Shown: positions 9,067 through 18,712 of the stretch, piece after piece
Layout of the letters: each line of letters opens with the position of its first letter
How positions within the stretch are numbered: position 1 is the stretch's first letter
Origin: Vibrio hepatarius
GTDB taxonomy: Bacteria > Pseudomonadota > Gammaproteobacteria > Enterobacterales > Vibrionaceae
DNA length: 64,000 bases
Direction of reading: 5' to 3'
Assembly: GCF_001274785.1 (NCBI RefSeq)
Contig: NZ_LHPI01000018.1
Coordinates: 20,813-84,812 of the forward strand
Program-made: the position numbers and the translations under genes
Notes under the pieces: generated by a model
Told to the model about the DNA's origin: nothing
Database searches by the model: none
Seen by the model: only the letters and a program-made list of their open reading frames with translations

Positions 9067-9154
9067 ACCACTAAATCTTGTTAATTGCCACTCGCCGTTG
9101 ACAAAAACCACTCAACCTCACTTAAAACCACTCAATACCGTATACGACCACTCA
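9067..9154 (+). promoter_or_regulatory. Five-copy direct-repeat array, probable BtsR operator
   Basis: Copies start at 9067 (ACCACTAA), 9087 (GCCACTCG), 9107, 9127 and 9147 (all three ACCACTCA), exactly 20 bp apart. LytTR regulators bind direct repeats about two helix turns apart, and the E. coli BtsR site has the form ACC(G/A)CT(C/T)A repeated. The array lies 81 bp upstream of the transporter start at 9235. A possible -10 (TATAAA) is at 9208-9213. Confidence 0.82.
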
Positions 9155-9234
9155 CTACATTAGCGAATGCTTATTGCCATCGTGGTGCGTAATATCCAAC
9201 CTGAGCTTATAAAATTTACCAAGGAACAAGTGTT

Positions 9235-10719
9235 ATGTTGTGGTTTTTAACCTGTGTTGCCGCACTGATTGGCGGTTACTTTATCTACGGTGCTTTCGTT
9301 GAGAAAGTATTCGGCATCAACGAAAAACGTCAAACTCCGGCGCACACTAAGCAAGACGGTGTTGACTACGTACCAATGTCGACCAAAAAGGTTTATCTAG
9401 TTCAGCTACTTAACATCGCGGGTGTTGGTCCAATCTTTGGCCCTATCATGGGCGCACTTTACGGTCCTGCGGCAATGTTGTGGATCGTCATGGGTTGTAT
9501 CTTCGCGGGTGCAGTTCACGACTACTTCTCAGGTATGCTGTCTGTTCGCAACGGTGGTGCTTCGGTACCTACGATTACGGGTCGCTACCTAGGTAATGGC
9601 GCAAAACACTTTATGAACATTTTTGCCATTGTCCTACTGCTTCTTGTTGGTGTGGTTTTCGTATCAGCACCCGCTGGCATGATCACTAACCTAATCAACG
9701 ATCAAACTAGCCTGAATGTAAGCATGACAACAATGGTTATCGCGATCTTCGCGTACTACATCATTGCGACTATTGTTCCTGTTGATAAGATCATCGGCCG
9801 CTTCTACCCACTGTTTGGCGCGCTGCTCATCTTCATGTCTGTTGGTCTAATGACTGCGATTGCTTTCTCAAGCGAGCACACAGTGATGGGTGACTTCCAA
9901 GTGTCAGACATGTTCACTAACCTAAACCCGAATGACATGCCATTATGGCCTGCGCTATTCATCACTATCGCATGTGGTGCTATCTCTGGTTTCCACGCGA
10001 CTCAGTCTCCTCTGATGGCGCGTTGTATGGAAAACGAGAAGAACGGTCGCTTTGTATTCTACGGTGCAATGATCGGTGAAGGCGTTATCGCATTAATTTG
10101 GTGTGCTATCGCGCTATCTTTCTTCGGCTCTCTAGATGCACTATCTGAAGCAGTGAAGAACGGCGGTCCAGGTAACGTTGTTTACAGCTCTTCGTTCGGC
10201 CTACTAGGTGTATTCGGCGGTATCATCGCGTTCCTAGGTGTGGTTATCCTACCAATCACTTCAGGTGACACAGCGTTCCGCTCAAGCCGTCTGATCCTTG
10301 CTGAATACTTCAACATGGAACAGAAAACACTACGTAACCGCCTACTGATGGCTCTTCCACTTTTCGTTATCGGTGGCATCTTGACTCAAGTAGACTTCGG
10401 TATCATCTGGCGTTACTTCGGCTTCGCCAACCAAACAACTGCGGTAATGATGCTATGGACTGCGTCGGCTTACCTACTACGTCACAACAAGCTGCACTGG
10501 ATTACGACTATCCCTGCAATGTTCATGACTACAGTGTGTGTAACTTTCATTCTGAACAACAGCACACTAGGTTTCGGTCTACCAATGCAAGTGTCGACTA
10601 TCGCAGGTATCCTGTTCACGCTAGCAGCAACGGTATACGTAATTAAAAGCTCAAAAGGCAAAGGTGACATCGACCTTGCAGATGAGGAAAAACCACAAGC
10701 AGTGACAGAAACTGCCTAA
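9235..10719 (+). CDS. CstA/BtsT-family pyruvate/peptide transporter
   Basis: A 494-aa inner-membrane protein of the carbon-starvation family, with about 14 hydrophobic segments. Diagnostic stretches are QLLNIAGVGPIFGPIMGALYGP (beginning ~58), HDYFSGMLSVRNGG (~95) and SGFHATQSPLMARCMENEKNG (beginning ~251). E. coli relatives CstA and BtsT are longer (~700 aa), so this is the short form of the family. The BtsR-like array upstream and the BtsSR pair in the same neighbourhood suggest pyruvate uptake. ATG 9235 is preceded by AAGGA. Confidence 0.88.
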   Translation: MLWFLTCVAALIGGYFIYGAFVEKVFGINEKRQTPAHTKQDGVDYVPMSTKKVYLVQLLNIAGVGPIFGPIMGALYGPAAMLWIVMGCIFAGAVHDYFSGMLSVRNGGASVPTITGRYLGNGAKHFMNIFAIVLLLLVGVVFVSAPAGMITNLINDQTSLNVSMTTMVIAIFAYYIIATIVPVDKIIGRFYPLFGALLIFMSVGLMTAIAFSSEHTVMGDFQVSDMFTNLNPNDMPLWPALFITIACGAISGFHATQSPLMARCMENEKNGRFVFYGAMIGEGVIALIWCAIALSFFGSLDALSEAVKNGGPGNVVYSSSFGLLGVFGGIIAFLGVVILPITSGDTAFRSSRLILAEYFNMEQKTLRNRLLMALPLFVIGGILTQVDFGIIWRYFGFANQTTAVMMLWTASAYLLRHNKLHWITTIPAMFMTTVCVTFILNNSTLGFGLPMQVSTIAGILFTLAATVYVIKSSKGKGDIDLADEEKPQAVTETA

Positions 10720-10746
10720 CCTCTTACATCACCTTTGATAATCAAT

Positions 10747-10768
10747 AAGGGCTTCTTCAGAAGCCCTT
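10747..10768 (+). terminator. Terminator after the CstA/BtsT gene
   Basis: The stem AAGGGCTTC-TTCA-GAAGCCCTT is followed by TGTTTT, downstream of the stop at 10719. Confidence 0.8.
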
Positions 10769-10819
10769 TGTTTTGCCTGCTTTGTTTGTGGATTAAAGCC
10801 ATTAGATTGAGGCAATAAA

Positions 10820-10844
10820 AAAGCCAGTGTATTCGCACTGGCTT
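10820..10844 (-). terminator. Terminator after ispH
   Basis: The stem AAAGCCAGTG-N5/6-CACTGGCTTT has an A-run at 10816-10822 that becomes the U-tract on the minus strand. It serves the ispH transcript. Confidence 0.8.
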
Positions 10845-10867
10845 TGTTCTCTCTGCAATGAGTAGGA

Positions 10868-11833
10868 TTAGTCGACCTGTTTAATCTGTAGCTCTTTTGG
10901 CACTTCAAAGAACATGTTTTCTTCACGGCCTTGGATTTCTTCCACTGACTTAGTACCAACGATCTCTTTGATACGTTCCAGAATCTGGTTAACCAACTCT
11001 TCAGGAGCAGAAGCACCAGCAGTCACACCTACTTTGCTCTTGCCATCAAACCACTCGGTCTGGATGTCTTCAGGGCAGTCGGTTAAATAACCCGGTGTGC
11101 CTAGCTTTTCTGCTAACTCTTTCAGACGGGTTGAGTTCGATGAGTTCTTTGAACCCACCACCACAACCACATCCACGTCTTCCGCCATATCGCGCACCGC
11201 GTCCTGACGGTTTTGCGTCGCGTAACAGATATCATCTTTGCGTGGGCCTTGAATGTCAGGGAACACACGACGCAGCTCTTCAATCACATCAGCGGTTTCA
11301 TCCACTGACAGCGTTGTCTGACTGACGTAATGTAGGTGGCTTGGGTCTTTGACCATTTCACGCAGCTTTTGCACATCTTCTGGCTTCTCAACCAAATACA
11401 TACCACCAGTGTCGCTCGCGTACTGCCCCATGGTGCCTTCCACTTCTGGGTGACCAGCGTGGCCAATCAGAACCACTTCCATGTTCTTTCGGCTTGCGCG
11501 CGCTACTTCCATATGCACTTTGGTCACCAACGGGCACGTAGCGTCGAACACAGTCAACGCGCGCTCTTTGGCTTCTTTGCGTACCGCTTGCGACACACCA
11601 TGAGCAGAAAAGATAACGATATTGTCGTCTGGCACTTCACTCAGTTCTTCAACGAAAATGGCGCCACGCTGCTTTAGCCCTTCCACAACAAAGCGGTTAT
11701 GTACCACTTCATGGCGAACGTAAATCGGCGGTTGATACATTTCTAGTGCGCGCTCAACAATACTGATGGCACGGTCAACACCAGCGCAAAAACCGCGAGG
11801 GTTGGCTAACAGAATTTTCATTTCATTGCTCAT
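10868..11833 (-). CDS. ispH: 4-hydroxy-3-methylbut-2-enyl diphosphate reductase IspH (LytB)
   Basis: A 321-aa Fe-S enzyme catalysing the last step of the MEP isoprenoid pathway (HMBPP to IPP/DMAPP). The three cluster-ligating Cys are seen in NPRGFCAGVDRA, FDATCPLVTKVH and GVSQ..DDICYATQNR. An alternative start four codons in (MKILLANP) matches the E. coli N-terminus better. It follows fkpB on the same strand, the usual lspA-fkpB-ispH order. Confidence 0.96.
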   Translation of the reverse strand: MSNEMKILLANPRGFCAGVDRAISIVERALEMYQPPIYVRHEVVHNRFVVEGLKQRGAIFVEELSEVPDDNIVIFSAHGVSQAVRKEAKERALTVFDATCPLVTKVHMEVARASRKNMEVVLIGHAGHPEVEGTMGQYASDTGGMYLVEKPEDVQKLREMVKDPSHLHYVSQTTLSVDETADVIEELRRVFPDIQGPRKDDICYATQNRQDAVRDMAEDVDVVVVVGSKNSSNSTRLKELAEKLGTPGYLTDCPEDIQTEWFDGKSKVGVTAGASAPEELVNQILERIKEIVGTKSVEEIQGREENMFFEVPKELQIKQVD

Positions 11834-11856
11834 GGTTCTATGTTCTATTCGGTGGG

Positions 11857-12288
11857 CTATTCTACTGACAAAATCTCGACTTCGAAAGTCACGTCTTGCC
11901 CTGCCAGAGGATGGTTGAAATCTACAGTCACAGAGTCACCTAAGATTTCCGTAATGATACCTGGAATTTCCATACCGTCTGGGCCAGAAAATGCCATGAT
12001 GGTGCCGACTTCTACTTCTGCATCACCGACAAATTTCGTTCGGTCCATGTGATGGATATTATCTGGGTTTGGCATACCAAATGCGTCTTGCGCTTTTAGC
12101 TCAATCGCTTTGCTGTCGCCAGTGCTTAAACCCAACAGGCATTGCTCGAAATTTTCACTCAAGCTGCCGTCACCAATGACTAACTTCGCTGGTTTCCCCA
12201 TGTTATGGGTACTGTCCGCCACGGAGCCATCTTTCATTTTTATTGTAAAGTGCAAGGTTACTGCTGAATCTTGGGCAATTGTAGTCAC
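11857..12288 (-). CDS. fkpB: FKBP-type peptidyl-prolyl isomerase FkpB (SlpA)
   Basis: A 143-aa cytoplasmic prolyl isomerase of the SlyD/SlpA type, with the FKBP segment VTLHFTIKMKDGSVADST and an IF insert containing DAFGMPNPDN. It lacks the His-rich tail of SlyD, which fits SlpA/FkpB. It lies between ispH and lspA, as in other gammaproteobacteria. Confidence 0.93.
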   Translation of the reverse strand: MTTIAQDSAVTLHFTIKMKDGSVADSTHNMGKPAKLVIGDGSLSENFEQCLLGLSTGDSKAIELKAQDAFGMPNPDNIHHMDRTKFVGDAEVEVGTIMAFSGPDGMEIPGIITEILGDSVTVDFNHPLAGQDVTFEVEILSVE

Positions 12289-12357
12289 GTTACTGCTTCC
12301 TTGAAGTTATTGTCGATACTAAAGCGTAATCGAACTTTCAGTTGTTCTTATATTAAA

Positions 12358-12387
12358 AAGCGCTCTCCGGATCAACGGACAGCGCTT
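12358..12387 (-). terminator. Terminator-like hairpin after lspA
   Basis: The long imperfect stem AAGCGCTGTCCG...CGGAGAGCGCTT (minus-strand reading) is followed by TTTAA. It lies between lspA and fkpB and may separate or attenuate the operon. Confidence 0.7.
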
Positions 12388-12410
12388 AGGGTTATTCGCT
12401 AAAACAAAGC

Positions 12411-12920
12411 TTATGCGGCTGAGTTTTCTTTTTTGCGAAAGCCATCCAAGATGATCATCGCTGCACCAATACAGATAGCGGTATCTGCAAGGTTGAAAGC
12501 GGGCCAATGGTAGTTGCCCCAGTAGAAGTCTAAGTAGTCGACAACAAAGCCATGTACCACTCGGTCAAATACGTTACCGACTGCGCCGCCGATGATCATC
12601 GCATAAGCGCTGTTGTTCCACTTTTCTTTCGCTGGCAGTTTACTCATCCAGTACGTCAGCAAACCCGTCACAAAAAATGCGATTCCGGTGAACAGCCAAC
12701 GTTGCCAGCCCGCTTGGTCACTTAGAAAACTAAACGCCGCACCGTAGTTGTGTACGTAAAGCAGGTTAAAGAACGGCAGAACCTCGATGCGGTTCGCCCA
12801 TCCGTAACCCATGTTGTCAATCACAACCAGTTTGATGCCGATATCAGCAATAAAAATCACAGCCGCCAGCCATAGCCAACGTACGCCTGATTGTTTCAAT
12901 GTTAGTGCTTTTTCACTCAT
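12411..12920 (-). CDS. lspA: Lipoprotein signal peptidase LspA
   Basis: A 169-aa inner-membrane aspartyl protease with four hydrophobic segments that removes signal peptides from prolipoproteins. The catalytic Asp motifs GNVFDRVVHGFVVDY (~116) and FNLADTAICIGA (~139) are both present. It lies downstream of ileS as in most gammaproteobacteria, but here a strong hairpin sits between them. Confidence 0.96.
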   Translation of the reverse strand: MSEKALTLKQSGVRWLWLAAVIFIADIGIKLVVIDNMGYGWANRIEVLPFFNLLYVHNYGAAFSFLSDQAGWQRWLFTGIAFFVTGLLTYWMSKLPAKEKWNNSAYAMIIGGAVGNVFDRVVHGFVVDYLDFYWGNYHWPAFNLADTAICIGAAMIILDGFRKKENSAA

Positions 12921-12933
12921 TACTTTACCTAAA

Positions 12934-12961
12934 AACAGCCCCAGTAAATACTGGGGCTGTT
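12934..12961 (-). terminator. Hairpin terminator between ileS and lspA
   Basis: The perfect 12-bp stem AACAGCCCCAGT-N4-ACTGGGGCTGTT is followed on the minus strand by a U-tract (TTTTTAGG). It can terminate ileS transcription just before lspA, or let only part of it through. Confidence 0.83.
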
Positions 12962-12984
12962 AAAACTAATGAAAGTTCAATGAA

Positions 12985-15816
12985 TTAAGCGTACTTACGC
13001 TCTTCACCTTCACCGTCAACGTTCGATACACAACGACCACAGATCTTCTCGTGACCCGCGATAGTGCCAACGTCTGGCGTGTGGTGCCAACAACGGTCAC
13101 ACTTCTCTGATTCCGTCGCTTTCACTTCAACAAACAAACCGTCAACGTCAGTCGCTTGCGCTTGCTCTGTCTTCTCGCTCAGTGGCTTAACCACAGCAGC
13201 AGATGTCAATAGCACAAAGCGTAGCTCGTCTTCCAGCTTGTTGATCTTCGCTGCCAGAGCGTCTTCAGCAAACAGAGTGACTTCTGCTTGCAGTGCGCCA
13301 CCAATAGTCTTTTCACTACGAGCTGCTTCAAGAAGTTTGTTTACACCGCTACGAACCGATTGGATTTCAGTCCAGAAGTCGTTGTTTAGCTCTTCGCCTT
13401 CAGCCAGACCAAATAGACCATCGAACCATTCGCCAGTGAAGACAAACTTGTCACGTTGACCCGGCATTTCGTTCCAGATTTCGTCCGCTGTGAATGACAT
13501 GATTGGTGCCATCCAACGAACCAAAGCTTCAACGATGTAGTAAAGCGCTGTCTGACAGCTACGTTGCGCATGACCACCACGTTTCGCTGTGTACTGACGG
13601 TCTTTGATCACGTCTAGGTAGAAAGAACCCATTTCGATCGAACAGAACTGCATCAAACGCTGCGTGACTGCGTGAGTGTTGTATTCGCCGTACGCTTTCA
13701 CAATCTCTTCTTGTGCTGCTAGTGCGCGACCTACAGCCCAACGATCCAACGCTACCATTTCGTCAGCTGGAACAAGGTCTGTTTCTGGGTTGAAACCGTT
13801 GAGGTTTGCAAGGAAGAAACGAGCCGTGTTACGAATACGACGGTATGCGTCCGCGCTGCGTTTAAGGATTTCATCCGATACTGCCACTTCGCCAGTGTAG
13901 TCTGTTGACGCAACCCAAAGACGCAGGATGTCTGCCCCCAGCTTGTTGGTCACATCTTTAGGTGCCACAACGTTACCGATAGATTTCGACATCTTACGGC
14001 CTTGACCGTCAACCACGAAACCGTGTGTCAGTACTTGCTTGTATGGCGCTTCGCCTTTCATCGCGATCGATGAAATCAGTGAAGACTGGAACCAACCGCG
14101 GTGTTGGTCAGAACCTTCTAAGTAAAGGTCTGCACTGTGGCCGTTGTATTCTTCACGAGCATCAACCACTGAGAAGTGAGTCACACCCGAGTCAAACCAT
14201 ACGTCGAGTGTATCCAGTACTTTTTCGTAGTTTGCTGCGTCTTCTTCGCCCAGTAGTTCTGCCGCATCGACATCCCACCAAGCTTGAATACCTTTTTGTT
14301 CAACCAGTTGAGCCACTTTTTCAATCAGCTCAGACGAGTTCGGATGAAGTTCTGCTGTTTCTTTATGAACGAACAGAGCAATTGGCACACCCCAAGTACG
14401 CTGACGAGAGATACACCACTCAGGACGACCTTCGATCATGCCTTCAATACGGCTTTGGCCCCATTCAGGCATCCACTGAACACCTTTGATTGACTCTAGT
14501 GCTTTTGCACGTAAGCCAGCTTGGTCCATAGAGACGAACCATTGTGGTGTTGCACGGAAGATGATTGGAGTCTTATGACGCCAGCAGTGTGGGTAGCTGT
14601 GCTCGTAAGCGTGGTGATGTAGCAGAGCACCTTTCTCTTGTAGCGTTTCCACAACTGCAGCGTTCGCTTTAAATACGTGTTGGCCAGCAAATAGCTCAGT
14701 GTCTGGTAAGTAAACACCGTTTGAACCTACTGGGTTCGCAACTTCTAGACCGTATTTTTGACCAACTGCAAAGTCTTCTTGACCGTGGCCAGGTGCTGTG
14801 TGAACCACACCAGTACCTGAATCTGTTGTCACGTGATCGCCAAGGATCGCAGGAACAGTAAAGTCGTAGAATGGATGGTTGAACTGAGCAAGCTCTAAGT
14901 CCGCGCCTTTTGCGAAGCCAAGGTTATGGAAGTGCTCGATACCTGCACGGTCCATGACGTCTTTCGCTAGCTCTGAAGCAACGATAATACGCTCTGGGTT
15001 GTCACCCTCAACTTGGATTAATACGTACTCTAGATCATCACGCAGACACACAGCACGGTTTGCAGGCAGTGTCCAAGGCGTTGTAGTCCAAATAACGATA
15101 GAAATATCGCCGTGACCTTCATGGCCTTCGCTTAATGCAAATTTAGACAATAGCGCAGCTTCGTCTGCCGCTTTGAAGCGCACATCAATCGAAGGTGACA
15201 CTTTGTCTTTGTATTCTACTTCTGCTTCTGCCAATGCAGAGCCACAGTCTGTACACCAGTGAACCGGTTTAAAACCTTTCAACAGGTGACCTTGGTCAGC
15301 GATTTTACCCAAAGCACGGATGATGTTCGCTTCCGTGTCGAAGTCCATAGTGCGGTAAGGTTTGTCCCACTCGCCCATGATGCCAAGACGCTTAAAGCTC
15401 TCTTTTTGGCCTTCAACCTGACCTGCAGCGTAGTCGCGACATTTTGCGCGGAACTCAGCAGCAGTAACTTTTTGACCTGGCTTACCAACCTTTTTCTCTA
15501 CCATTAGTTCAATTGGTAGACCGTGGCAGTCCCAGCCAGGAATGTAAGGAGCGTCAAAACCTGAAAGTGTTTTGGATTTAATAATAATGTCTTTAAGAAT
15601 CTTGTTTAGTGCGTGACCAATATGAATGTCACCGTTGGCGTATGGAGGGCCATCGTGTAGAACGAAAGATTTTTTGCCTTTCTTCGCTTTACGGATTTCA
15701 CCGTAAAGGTCTTCTTTGTACCAACGCTCAAGCATTTCTGGCTCGCGGTTCGCCAGATTGCCGCGCATCGGAAACCCTGTTTCAGGAAGGTTCAGGGTAT
15801 CTTTATACTCACTCAT
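12985..15816 (-). CDS. ileS: Isoleucyl-tRNA synthetase
   Basis: A 943-aa class I synthetase, normal length for the short bacterial form. HIGH is seen as HIGHALNK (~66), KMSKS as GRKMSKSIGN (~605), and the C-terminal zinc site as CDRCWHH...CGRCVSNV. It charges tRNA-Ile and edits valine. It lies 65 bp downstream of ribF and is probably co-transcribed with it. Confidence 0.98.
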   Translation of the reverse strand: MSEYKDTLNLPETGFPMRGNLANREPEMLERWYKEDLYGEIRKAKKGKKSFVLHDGPPYANGDIHIGHALNKILKDIIIKSKTLSGFDAPYIPGWDCHGLPIELMVEKKVGKPGQKVTAAEFRAKCRDYAAGQVEGQKESFKRLGIMGEWDKPYRTMDFDTEANIIRALGKIADQGHLLKGFKPVHWCTDCGSALAEAEVEYKDKVSPSIDVRFKAADEAALLSKFALSEGHEGHGDISIVIWTTTPWTLPANRAVCLRDDLEYVLIQVEGDNPERIIVASELAKDVMDRAGIEHFHNLGFAKGADLELAQFNHPFYDFTVPAILGDHVTTDSGTGVVHTAPGHGQEDFAVGQKYGLEVANPVGSNGVYLPDTELFAGQHVFKANAAVVETLQEKGALLHHHAYEHSYPHCWRHKTPIIFRATPQWFVSMDQAGLRAKALESIKGVQWMPEWGQSRIEGMIEGRPEWCISRQRTWGVPIALFVHKETAELHPNSSELIEKVAQLVEQKGIQAWWDVDAAELLGEEDAANYEKVLDTLDVWFDSGVTHFSVVDAREEYNGHSADLYLEGSDQHRGWFQSSLISSIAMKGEAPYKQVLTHGFVVDGQGRKMSKSIGNVVAPKDVTNKLGADILRLWVASTDYTGEVAVSDEILKRSADAYRRIRNTARFFLANLNGFNPETDLVPADEMVALDRWAVGRALAAQEEIVKAYGEYNTHAVTQRLMQFCSIEMGSFYLDVIKDRQYTAKRGGHAQRSCQTALYYIVEALVRWMAPIMSFTADEIWNEMPGQRDKFVFTGEWFDGLFGLAEGEELNNDFWTEIQSVRSGVNKLLEAARSEKTIGGALQAEVTLFAEDALAAKINKLEDELRFVLLTSAAVVKPLSEKTEQAQATDVDGLFVEVKATESEKCDRCWHHTPDVGTIAGHEKICGRCVSNVDGEGEERKYA

Positions 15817-15881
15817 CGATTCTTAATTCCGTTGTGTTGGGCGAATGTTAGACATTATGCTAAGTCGGTGGACTAAACCAC

Positions 15882-16817
15882 TTAGCGATTAAGCTGACGC
15901 AACCACACCCTTGCTGCCTCAGCATCCAATTCAATTTGTTGTTTCAATGCTTCAAAAGACTCGAACTTTTGTTCGTCTCGAAGCTTATGTAAAAGTACAA
16001 TTTCTAGCTGTTTGCCGTATAAGTCGGCATGAAAGTCGAATAAATGCACTTCTAATTGTTGGCGAACACCATTTACTGTTGGTCTGTTGCCAATGTTTGC
16101 CACGCCACCAATTGGCTGCTCGCCTAAGCCCAAAGCTTTGACAACGTATACGCCAGATACTGGTGAAACACGGCGTTTCAGTGGAATATTGGCGGTTGGG
16201 AAACCGATCGTTCTACCAAGCTTACGCCCATGAGAAACACGCCCACTGATACTGTAATCTCGCCCAAGCATTTCTGCTGCGACATCCAGTTTATCTTGCG
16301 CTAACGCATCACGAATCGCCGTGCTACTCACACGCAGTTTCTGCATACAGAAACTTTGGGTACTGACCACTTCAAAACCGTATTTTTCGCCGGCTTGTTT
16401 TAGCATGTCAAAGTTGCCCTTCCGGCCGCGACCAAAACAGAAATCATCGCCTACGACCAGAAACTTAACACCCAAACGCTTCACCAACAAGTCACTAATA
16501 AACTCATCCGCCGTGAGATTGGCAAATTGCTCGTTAAAATTGACACAAAGCAGTCGCTCAAGCTTGAGTTTACTAAGCTGAACAAACTTATCTCTTAGTC
16601 GGGTTAACCGAGCGGGAGCTTTCTCTTTAGCGAATAACTCCAATGGCTGTGGGTCAAAGGTCATAATCGTGGAAGGCAAGCCTAATTTCTCTGCTTGCTC
16701 AGACACTTGACGCAATACTGCTTGATGACCTAGATGCACTCCGTCGAAGTTTCCGATCGTCAATACACACCCGTAATGGTGTGGTTTGATATTGTGAATA
16801 CCTCGGATTAATTCCAT
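15882..16817 (-). CDS. ribF: Bifunctional riboflavin kinase/FAD synthetase
   Basis: A 311-aa enzyme making FMN and FAD from riboflavin. The N-terminal FAD synthetase nucleotidyltransferase domain begins with the TIGNFDGVHLGHQAVL motif (~21). The C-terminal riboflavin kinase domain includes GRVSHGRKLGRTIGFPTANI (~193-212). It lies between murJ and ileS, the standard order. Confidence 0.97.
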   Translation of the reverse strand: MELIRGIHNIKPHHYGCVLTIGNFDGVHLGHQAVLRQVSEQAEKLGLPSTIMTFDPQPLELFAKEKAPARLTRLRDKFVQLSKLKLERLLCVNFNEQFANLTADEFISDLLVKRLGVKFLVVGDDFCFGRGRKGNFDMLKQAGEKYGFEVVSTQSFCMQKLRVSSTAIRDALAQDKLDVAAEMLGRDYSISGRVSHGRKLGRTIGFPTANIPLKRRVSPVSGVYVVKALGLGEQPIGGVANIGNRPTVNGVRQQLEVHLFDFHADLYGKQLEIVLLHKLRDEQKFESFEALKQQIELDAEAARVWLRQLNR

Positions 16818-16889
16818 TGGAAGTTACTAAAACCTGTGTTTTTTATTATTTACGCTGCGTGAAACTGACGGATTATATACTAATCGCCA

Positions 16890-18452
16890 TCAGTCTGTCG
16901 CTGCTTTTAGATCTTTTAAACGCACGCCCATTATGACAAGCGACAGCAAATAAACCGCTGCACCAAGCGCGATTAAAATCGCTAGGCTGGTTGAGCGCTC
17001 CAGTAAGCTCCACTGCAACCACACTGGCATCTCTTCCAGTTGCCATAAGATAGCCGCAACCATGAAACCACCAGCAATCGCGAGTTTGATCGCGAATACG
17101 ATGGTTTGACGTGTCAGCCGATAAACACCAGCGATGTGTAAGCCTCTATATAGTAGAGACATGTTGACCAGCGCCGACAACGCCGTCGCCATTGCGAGGC
17201 CAACGTAGCCGTAGAACCAAGCGAAGATCGCATTGAAGACCATATTCGACACCATAGCAATGATGCCGTATTTGACTGGTGTTTTGGTGTCTTGGCGCGA
17301 GTAGTAACCTGGCGCAAGCACTTTAATCAACATGAAATTCAACAAGCCAGCAGCGTAAGCCATCAACGACATAGAGGCAAACTCAACGTCTTGTGGCGAA
17401 AACTCACCGCGCATAAATAGCACCATCAGCATCGGTTTAGCGAGTACGATCAAACCTAACATCGCCGGCACACCAAGCAAGCTGACCATACGCACACCCC
17501 AATCCATGGTATGCGCAAAGCCTTCCCCTTGAGCGTCAACGTGTTTACGCGATAACGCAGGCAGAATCACCGTTGCGATTGCAATACCAAACAGACCGAG
17601 TGGGAACTCCAATAAGCGGTCCGAGTAATAAAGCCAACTGATTGAGCCGGTCTGAAGAAAGCTGGCGATAAAGGTATCAAACAGTAAGTTAATCTGGCTG
17701 ACCGAAACACCAAACAGTGCAGGAATCATCAGGGTTCTGATTTTCACAACCCCAGGGTCACGCCATCCCCATTTAGGGCGCACCATCACGCCTGCTTTAA
17801 TAAGGAAAGGAAGTTGGAAAAAGAACTGAACTAATCCACCTAAAAAGACCCCGATCGCTAAACCTATTTCAGGTTGTGCTAACTGCGGCGCGATAAACCA
17901 CGCCGACAGAATGATCATCACATTGAGAAACACCGGAGTAAAAGAAGAGACGGCAAACTTGCCCAAGGTATTGAGTATCGCCCCAGAAAGCGCGACAAAG
18001 GTAATAAACCAAAGATAAGGAAAGGTGATTTTGAGCATCAAGCTCGCGAGCTCAAACTTTTCAGCCGATGGACCACCGTTAAGCCAATCTAAGAACCAAC
18101 CAAAACCAAACATTGCCGTCACGACGCCGGAGCCAAGTACCCCGAGTATTGTCACAACCGAAACAATCACACCGAGCGTACCCGCGGCTCTCGCAATCAA
18201 CTGGCGCGTTTTGTCCATATCACCGCTGGCGTGATATTCAGTAAGTACCGGCACAAAGGCTTGCGAGAACGCCCCTTCGGCAAATAGTCGGCGTAAAAAG
18301 TTGGGAATTTTATTGGCAAAAAAGAATACATCGGCACTTGCCCCTGCACCCATTAAATTTGCTACTACGACATCACGCACCAATCCTAAGACGCGCGAAA
18401 TCAAAGTCATAGCACTCACAATCATGCCTGACTTGAGGAGACGTTTACTCAC
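16890..18452 (-). CDS. murJ: Lipid II flippase MurJ (MviN)
   Basis: A 520-aa inner-membrane MOP-superfamily protein with 14 expected transmembrane helices that flips lipid II for peptidoglycan synthesis. Family stretches include SRVLGLVRDVVVANLMGAG (~20), FAEGAFSQAFVPVL (~58) and APGYYSRQDTKTPVKYG (~362). It is divergent from rpsT, as in E. coli and V. cholerae. Confidence 0.97.
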   Translation of the reverse strand: MSKRLLKSGMIVSAMTLISRVLGLVRDVVVANLMGAGASADVFFFANKIPNFLRRLFAEGAFSQAFVPVLTEYHASGDMDKTRQLIARAAGTLGVIVSVVTILGVLGSGVVTAMFGFGWFLDWLNGGPSAEKFELASLMLKITFPYLWFITFVALSGAILNTLGKFAVSSFTPVFLNVMIILSAWFIAPQLAQPEIGLAIGVFLGGLVQFFFQLPFLIKAGVMVRPKWGWRDPGVVKIRTLMIPALFGVSVSQINLLFDTFIASFLQTGSISWLYYSDRLLEFPLGLFGIAIATVILPALSRKHVDAQGEGFAHTMDWGVRMVSLLGVPAMLGLIVLAKPMLMVLFMRGEFSPQDVEFASMSLMAYAAGLLNFMLIKVLAPGYYSRQDTKTPVKYGIIAMVSNMVFNAIFAWFYGYVGLAMATALSALVNMSLLYRGLHIAGVYRLTRQTIVFAIKLAIAGGFMVAAILWQLEEMPVWLQWSLLERSTSLAILIALGAAVYLLSLVIMGVRLKDLKAATD

Positions 18453-18635
18453 AGTTACCTCGGGAGTCCTCTAATACTAAATGCAAAGCGCTTCTCTTTA
18501 GCATGAATAAATGCCTGAGAGCAGATTAGTATTAGCATTGAAAAAAAAATACTGTTAGAATCCCCGCCATCTTAACCGTGAAGACCTTTCTAATCCAAAA
18601 TTTGTTTGGTTTCGATTGGTTTTTGCACAAATCAT

Positions 18636-18664
18636 TTGACATTTAAGCGCAAATAGGGGATAGT
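18636..18664 (+). promoter_or_regulatory. Candidate rpsT promoter
   Basis: TTGACA at 18636-18641 is followed after 17 nt by GATAGT (18659-18664), a fair sigma-70 match, about 40-45 nt upstream of the rpsT start. Further upstream the 18453-18635 region is AT-rich and also holds the outward murJ promoter, which I could not place. Confidence 0.5.
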
Positions 18665-18712
18665 CCTCGCCCTTAAATTGTCACCGAACTAAAGTTTTTG
18701 GGAGTTAGACCC

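Noticed and set aside
9067..9154. Five regularly spaced repeats considered as a small CRISPR or iteron array
   Set aside because: The repeat unit is only 8 bp with 12-bp spacers, no cas or rep gene is near, and the units match LytTR/BtsR sites upstream of the expected target gene.
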